NCBI GenBank assembly: GCA_027578815.1
Contig: JANBTH010000095.1
Location: 1 to 36,911, forward strand
Reading direction: 5' to 3'
Length of the DNA stretch: 36,911 nt
DNA from: Coemansia sp. RSA 1804
Lineage: Eukaryota > Kickxellomycota > Kickxellomycetes > Kickxellales > Kickxellaceae
Shown here: positions 35,301 through 36,911 of the stretch, piece by piece
How positions within the stretch are numbered: the stretch's first letter is position 1
Layout: the number at the start of each line of letters is the position of its first letter
Program-made: the position numbers and the translations under genes
Notes under the pieces: model-generated
Databases searched by the model: none
What the model was told of the DNA's origin: nothing
Seen by the model: the letters and a program-made list of their open reading frames with translations, nothing else

Positions 35301-36911
35301 CTGTCTATCGGCTGTTGATGCACATACAGCAAAACACATTCTTGTTGAGTGTTTGTCAGGTAGTTCTAGAATAATGCAAGAGCGTACGCGTGTTCTGGTC
35401 ACTCACCACGTTGCAATGTGCCTTCCATATGCCCAGTACATGGTAATGGTAAACGGTGGCAGGATTACATTAAAGGGCACACCAGCTGAGCTCAGAAACA
35501 GCAACTCCTTATCATCAGCATTGATTGAAAGCTTGGACAACAAGAACAACAGATTTACAGCCAAACAGAATAACAACAACAAAAAGAATATATCTGTCAA
35601 TGACAGAAAATCTGAGGATGAGTACAACAAGGAGCACCTACAGAAGCTTGCAGTTAAACAAGGAATTGATCCCAATGCCGATCTTTCCATGCTCCAGGGC
35701 ATTCTAATCAAGGATGAGGAGCGTGAGATTGGATATGTCAAGTTTGAGGTGTGGAAAGCATTTATGAAAATGTGTGGTAGCTATATGTTCTGGGCATGGC
35801 TTATTATGATCCTTCTTGCAAGCGAGGCAATAACCGGGTTGAGGAGCTTCTGGGTCAAGATGTGGGTGGAATCAACAAATAGTTCTGCCTCTGGATTGAA
35901 TACTCCAAGTGACATGTCCTTTGGTTTAAACTCGGCAGATAGCTTACACTATTCTGCCAATGGTTTGTCATGGCCTTCATCATATGGATCTTATATTCCC
36001 AGCTCACAAGGAAAAAATATTGTAATGTCAAGTCATCACTCATCCATATACTGGCTGGGAATCTACACACTGTTTGGTGTTTTAGGCATAGCTTGTTCGG
36101 TGCTTGAATGGTATTCCATGTTTATAGGCAGAGTGTCGTTGGCAAGAGACATGCACAAGCTGCTTATTCGCAAGATTGTACATGCTGTACCTAAATTCCA
36201 TGATACAACAGCAGCTGGTCGTATTATCAACCGCTTTTCACGAGATATGTCAGTTGTTGATGATGGAGCACTAGATGCCATTGGTTATTGGTTTGCCAGA
36301 ATTATAAGTGTACTGGCAATCTACTTTATTGTAACAGCTGCGATCCCAGCATTTGCTATAGCTGCAATTGTAATTACGAGCATATTTGCAGTTATTACAT
36401 TCTATTACCTCAACACAACCCGCGAGCTCAAGCGTTTAGAAGCCAACAGCATGTCTGCTCTCCTGTCGTTGTTTGGCGAAATCATCCAGGGTGCAACGAC
36501 TATTCGTTCATTTGGTGCCAAGCACTACTACATTAAAGAAGCTATCAATCGCATCAATTCGCATAACCGGCCTTTCTACGTTGTGTGGTCAACAAATAGA
36601 TGGCTGTTTGTTCATATAAACATTGCCAGTTCACTGGTAGCTGCCTCAGCCGCTACTTTTATCCTGTCTAATTTGGATCGTATTGATGCTGGGATGGCTG
36701 GTTTCCTACTCACATATGCATTGAGATTTGCAGATGAAATGCTTTGGGTGGTTCGAGACTACAGCGACAACGAGATGAACATGACTTCGATTGAGCGTAT
36801 CATGCAGTACACCAGAACCGAGCAAGAAGCAGCCAATGAGTCGGATTCCCATAATAAGCCACCGGCTACTTGGCCCAATAAGGGTGATTTGCAGATTGAC
36901 AACTTGGCCGT
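32359..36911 (+). CDS. ABCC (MRP/Ybt1-type) full-length ABC transporter, 3' end beyond window
   Basis: An uninterrupted frame of 1517 codons runs off the window; no stop is seen. The layout is that of a vacuolar or plasma-membrane ABCC exporter (glutathione conjugates, bile acids, metal chelates). An extra N-terminal membrane domain (TMD0, about 1-260) is followed by a linker, then TMD1 (about 380-760, split by a Lys/Asp-rich insert near 505-540). NBD1 has Walker A GPTGSGKSS (839-847), signature LSGGQ (956-960), Walker B RILLVDD (975-981) and H-loop His1016. Asp981 replaces the catalytic Glu, as in ABCC NBD1. A Lys/Asn-rich linker leads to TMD2 (about 1130-1480); NBD2 is outside. The long insert in TMD2 (about 1170-1230, Ser/Asn-rich) is loop-like. 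Confidence 0.93.
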   Translation, partial: MLPPVFQSPKTAASAAVFGSVSVYCVYRAFYHFSSLGLDDISSLCGSESNWDVSLGNDCFRTGFLWPALLLLFGGISALSFCLCLVLPAKSGENCRFTTDGSSPFFRLSVGKILIPVHRPPGITIVVDNRLRVGTCTVLLLAVQTMIYYMWTVSSVITEENGTKDYLFSGAMARLSAIVLLLSTVCLAALWRSNRLMYSGIFPSVLPAAVGLQLIFGLCEVYFSFFTDKKAHVPIIGTGASARSNLLVLTTVLNLGIVFLFFIVQHGPIFYRPIGNAQSTNSQQDASAYATLTESDNDNISGSSDDSTPLSHANDQKPSELVASPENNCSWYDTLTFSWTSELLVRGTKTTVNYTDLYNLRPEDTPLSHWNRYLHHRKPGRSLITALFLTYWAQLTLQLTLTVATCLLNFSNPFFLQRILRSIELSSVHGFSSIEIARSKYLDVFGLLVFTLLHTLLYNQFLWLARRLNIWLKGLFVAELTAKTLCRSGKGTFDNEEKKKDKKNKKAGNKDDDDTTENSADSNGKVMNILTADFNSIISAAFSLFDVLIVVIKLIIGIWYMYSLIGVSSLVGIAVTILYIPLSKAILTRYKKITAQQSAAGDKRITAITEVIHGIKAIKLFGWESRFIAKVDERREQQLSYMWKKFLWSSILGSSAALNPIIILAVMLTSYVVVFENTLDAGTAFTSIVVFQMVRSAVTSLPKYIGTIVSAYVAFTRVDSYLGQSQIQDLKKRTPAQGLSSELGFDCADLEWNVSESSTENAEVANSSTPDTSRSTNNNANSQTTEDTPLLAASTSSAQSSLSVRPSATQIASQEEIMKFSLKDIDVRFPCGQLSIVAGPTGSGKSSLLLALVGEMTLVRGRVLLPTISPHALAETLPNYRDIIKLSREGATIHDIAYVAQEAWLRNATIRENILFGEPYDLERYEEVLRICALKPDLRILAAGDMSEVGERGIALSGGQKQRVALARAVYSSRRILLVDDCLSAVDAHTAKHILVECLSGSSRIMQERTRVLVTHHVAMCLPYAQYMVMVNGGRITLKGTPAELRNSNSLSSALIESLDNKNNRFTAKQNNNNKKNISVNDRKSEDEYNKEHLQKLAVKQGIDPNADLSMLQGILIKDEEREIGYVKFEVWKAFMKMCGSYMFWAWLIMILLASEAITGLRSFWVKMWVESTNSSASGLNTPSDMSFGLNSADSLHYSANGLSWPSSYGSYIPSSQGKNIVMSSHHSSIYWLGIYTLFGVLGIACSVLEWYSMFIGRVSLARDMHKLLIRKIVHAVPKFHDTTAAGRIINRFSRDMSVVDDGALDAIGYWFARIISVLAIYFIVTAAIPAFAIAAIVITSIFAVITFYYLNTTRELKRLEANSMSALLSLFGEIIQGATTIRSFGAKHYYIKEAINRINSHNRPFYVVWSTNRWLFVHINIASSLVAASAATFILSNLDRIDAGMAGFLLTYALRFADEMLWVVRDYSDNEMNMTSIERIMQYTRTEQEAANESDSHNKPPATWPNKGDLQIDNLA

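Noticed and set aside
1..36911. CRISPR array, bacterial operon, rRNA or intact tRNA gene
   Set aside because: No spaced identical repeats with unique spacers, no Shine-Dalgarno-led gene strings, no rRNA blocks and no sequence folding into a full cloverleaf were seen.

Overview
The window looks like nuclear DNA of a fungus. Genes are monocistronic on both strands and read as long GC-rich frames with strong third-position GC. Spliceosomal introns are few; one has a GTGAGT donor, a TACTAAC branch point and a TAG acceptor. The conserved proteins are eukaryotic or fungal: a Sct1/Gpt2-type acyltransferase, a UBAC2/Dsc2-type rhomboid pseudoprotease with a UBA domain, a DNAJC12-like J-protein, Fet3-like multicopper oxidases, a mitochondrial ClpP and an ABCC transporter. 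The intron-poor genes set in AT-rich spacers suggest an early-diverging lineage, perhaps Kickxellomycotina, but that placement is inference.

Layout. At 1-8.8 kb lie the 3' end of an unidentified gene, a 1518-residue IQ-motif low-complexity protein with two introns, a small type I membrane protein and multicopper oxidase 1. At 8.8-12.7 kb is an AT-rich island with short ORFs, a two-copy 240-bp element carrying spaced GTTAAC palindromes and a hairpin-embedded TATA box, and a GC-rich segment that folds as a three-way junction. At 12.7-16.7 kb are a catalase, a possible ubiquitin-fold protein and a second small type I membrane protein. At 16.7-20.6 kb is an AT-rich island with a diverged 0.8-kb direct duplication; each copy encodes a 56-residue Cys-rich protein, and a dead LINE reverse transcriptase lies between them. 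At 20.7-25.4 kb are the UBA-rhomboid protein, the acyltransferase and the J-protein. At 25.4-28.2 kb is a third AT-rich island with a frameshifted unknown gene and a diverged, truncated relative. At 28.2-36.9 kb are multicopper oxidase 2, ClpP, a small Cys-rich ORF and an ABCC transporter that runs off the window.

Functional themes. Two secreted copper oxidases and a catalase fit extracellular metal or phenol oxidation and peroxide defence. The UBA-rhomboid protein, the acyltransferase and the J-protein fit ER membrane and protein quality control. No operon or biosynthetic cluster is evident.

The least explained material is in the three AT-rich islands. Several short unknown ORFs there have a TATA box 114-131 bp upstream of their ATG, and two of the families are locally duplicated. 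The strongest candidates for something undescribed are the 56-residue Cys-rich pair (half the residues identical, no indel, metal-ligand-type residues kept), the 240-bp element with 19-bp-spaced GTTAAC sites, and the structured element at 10745-10838.
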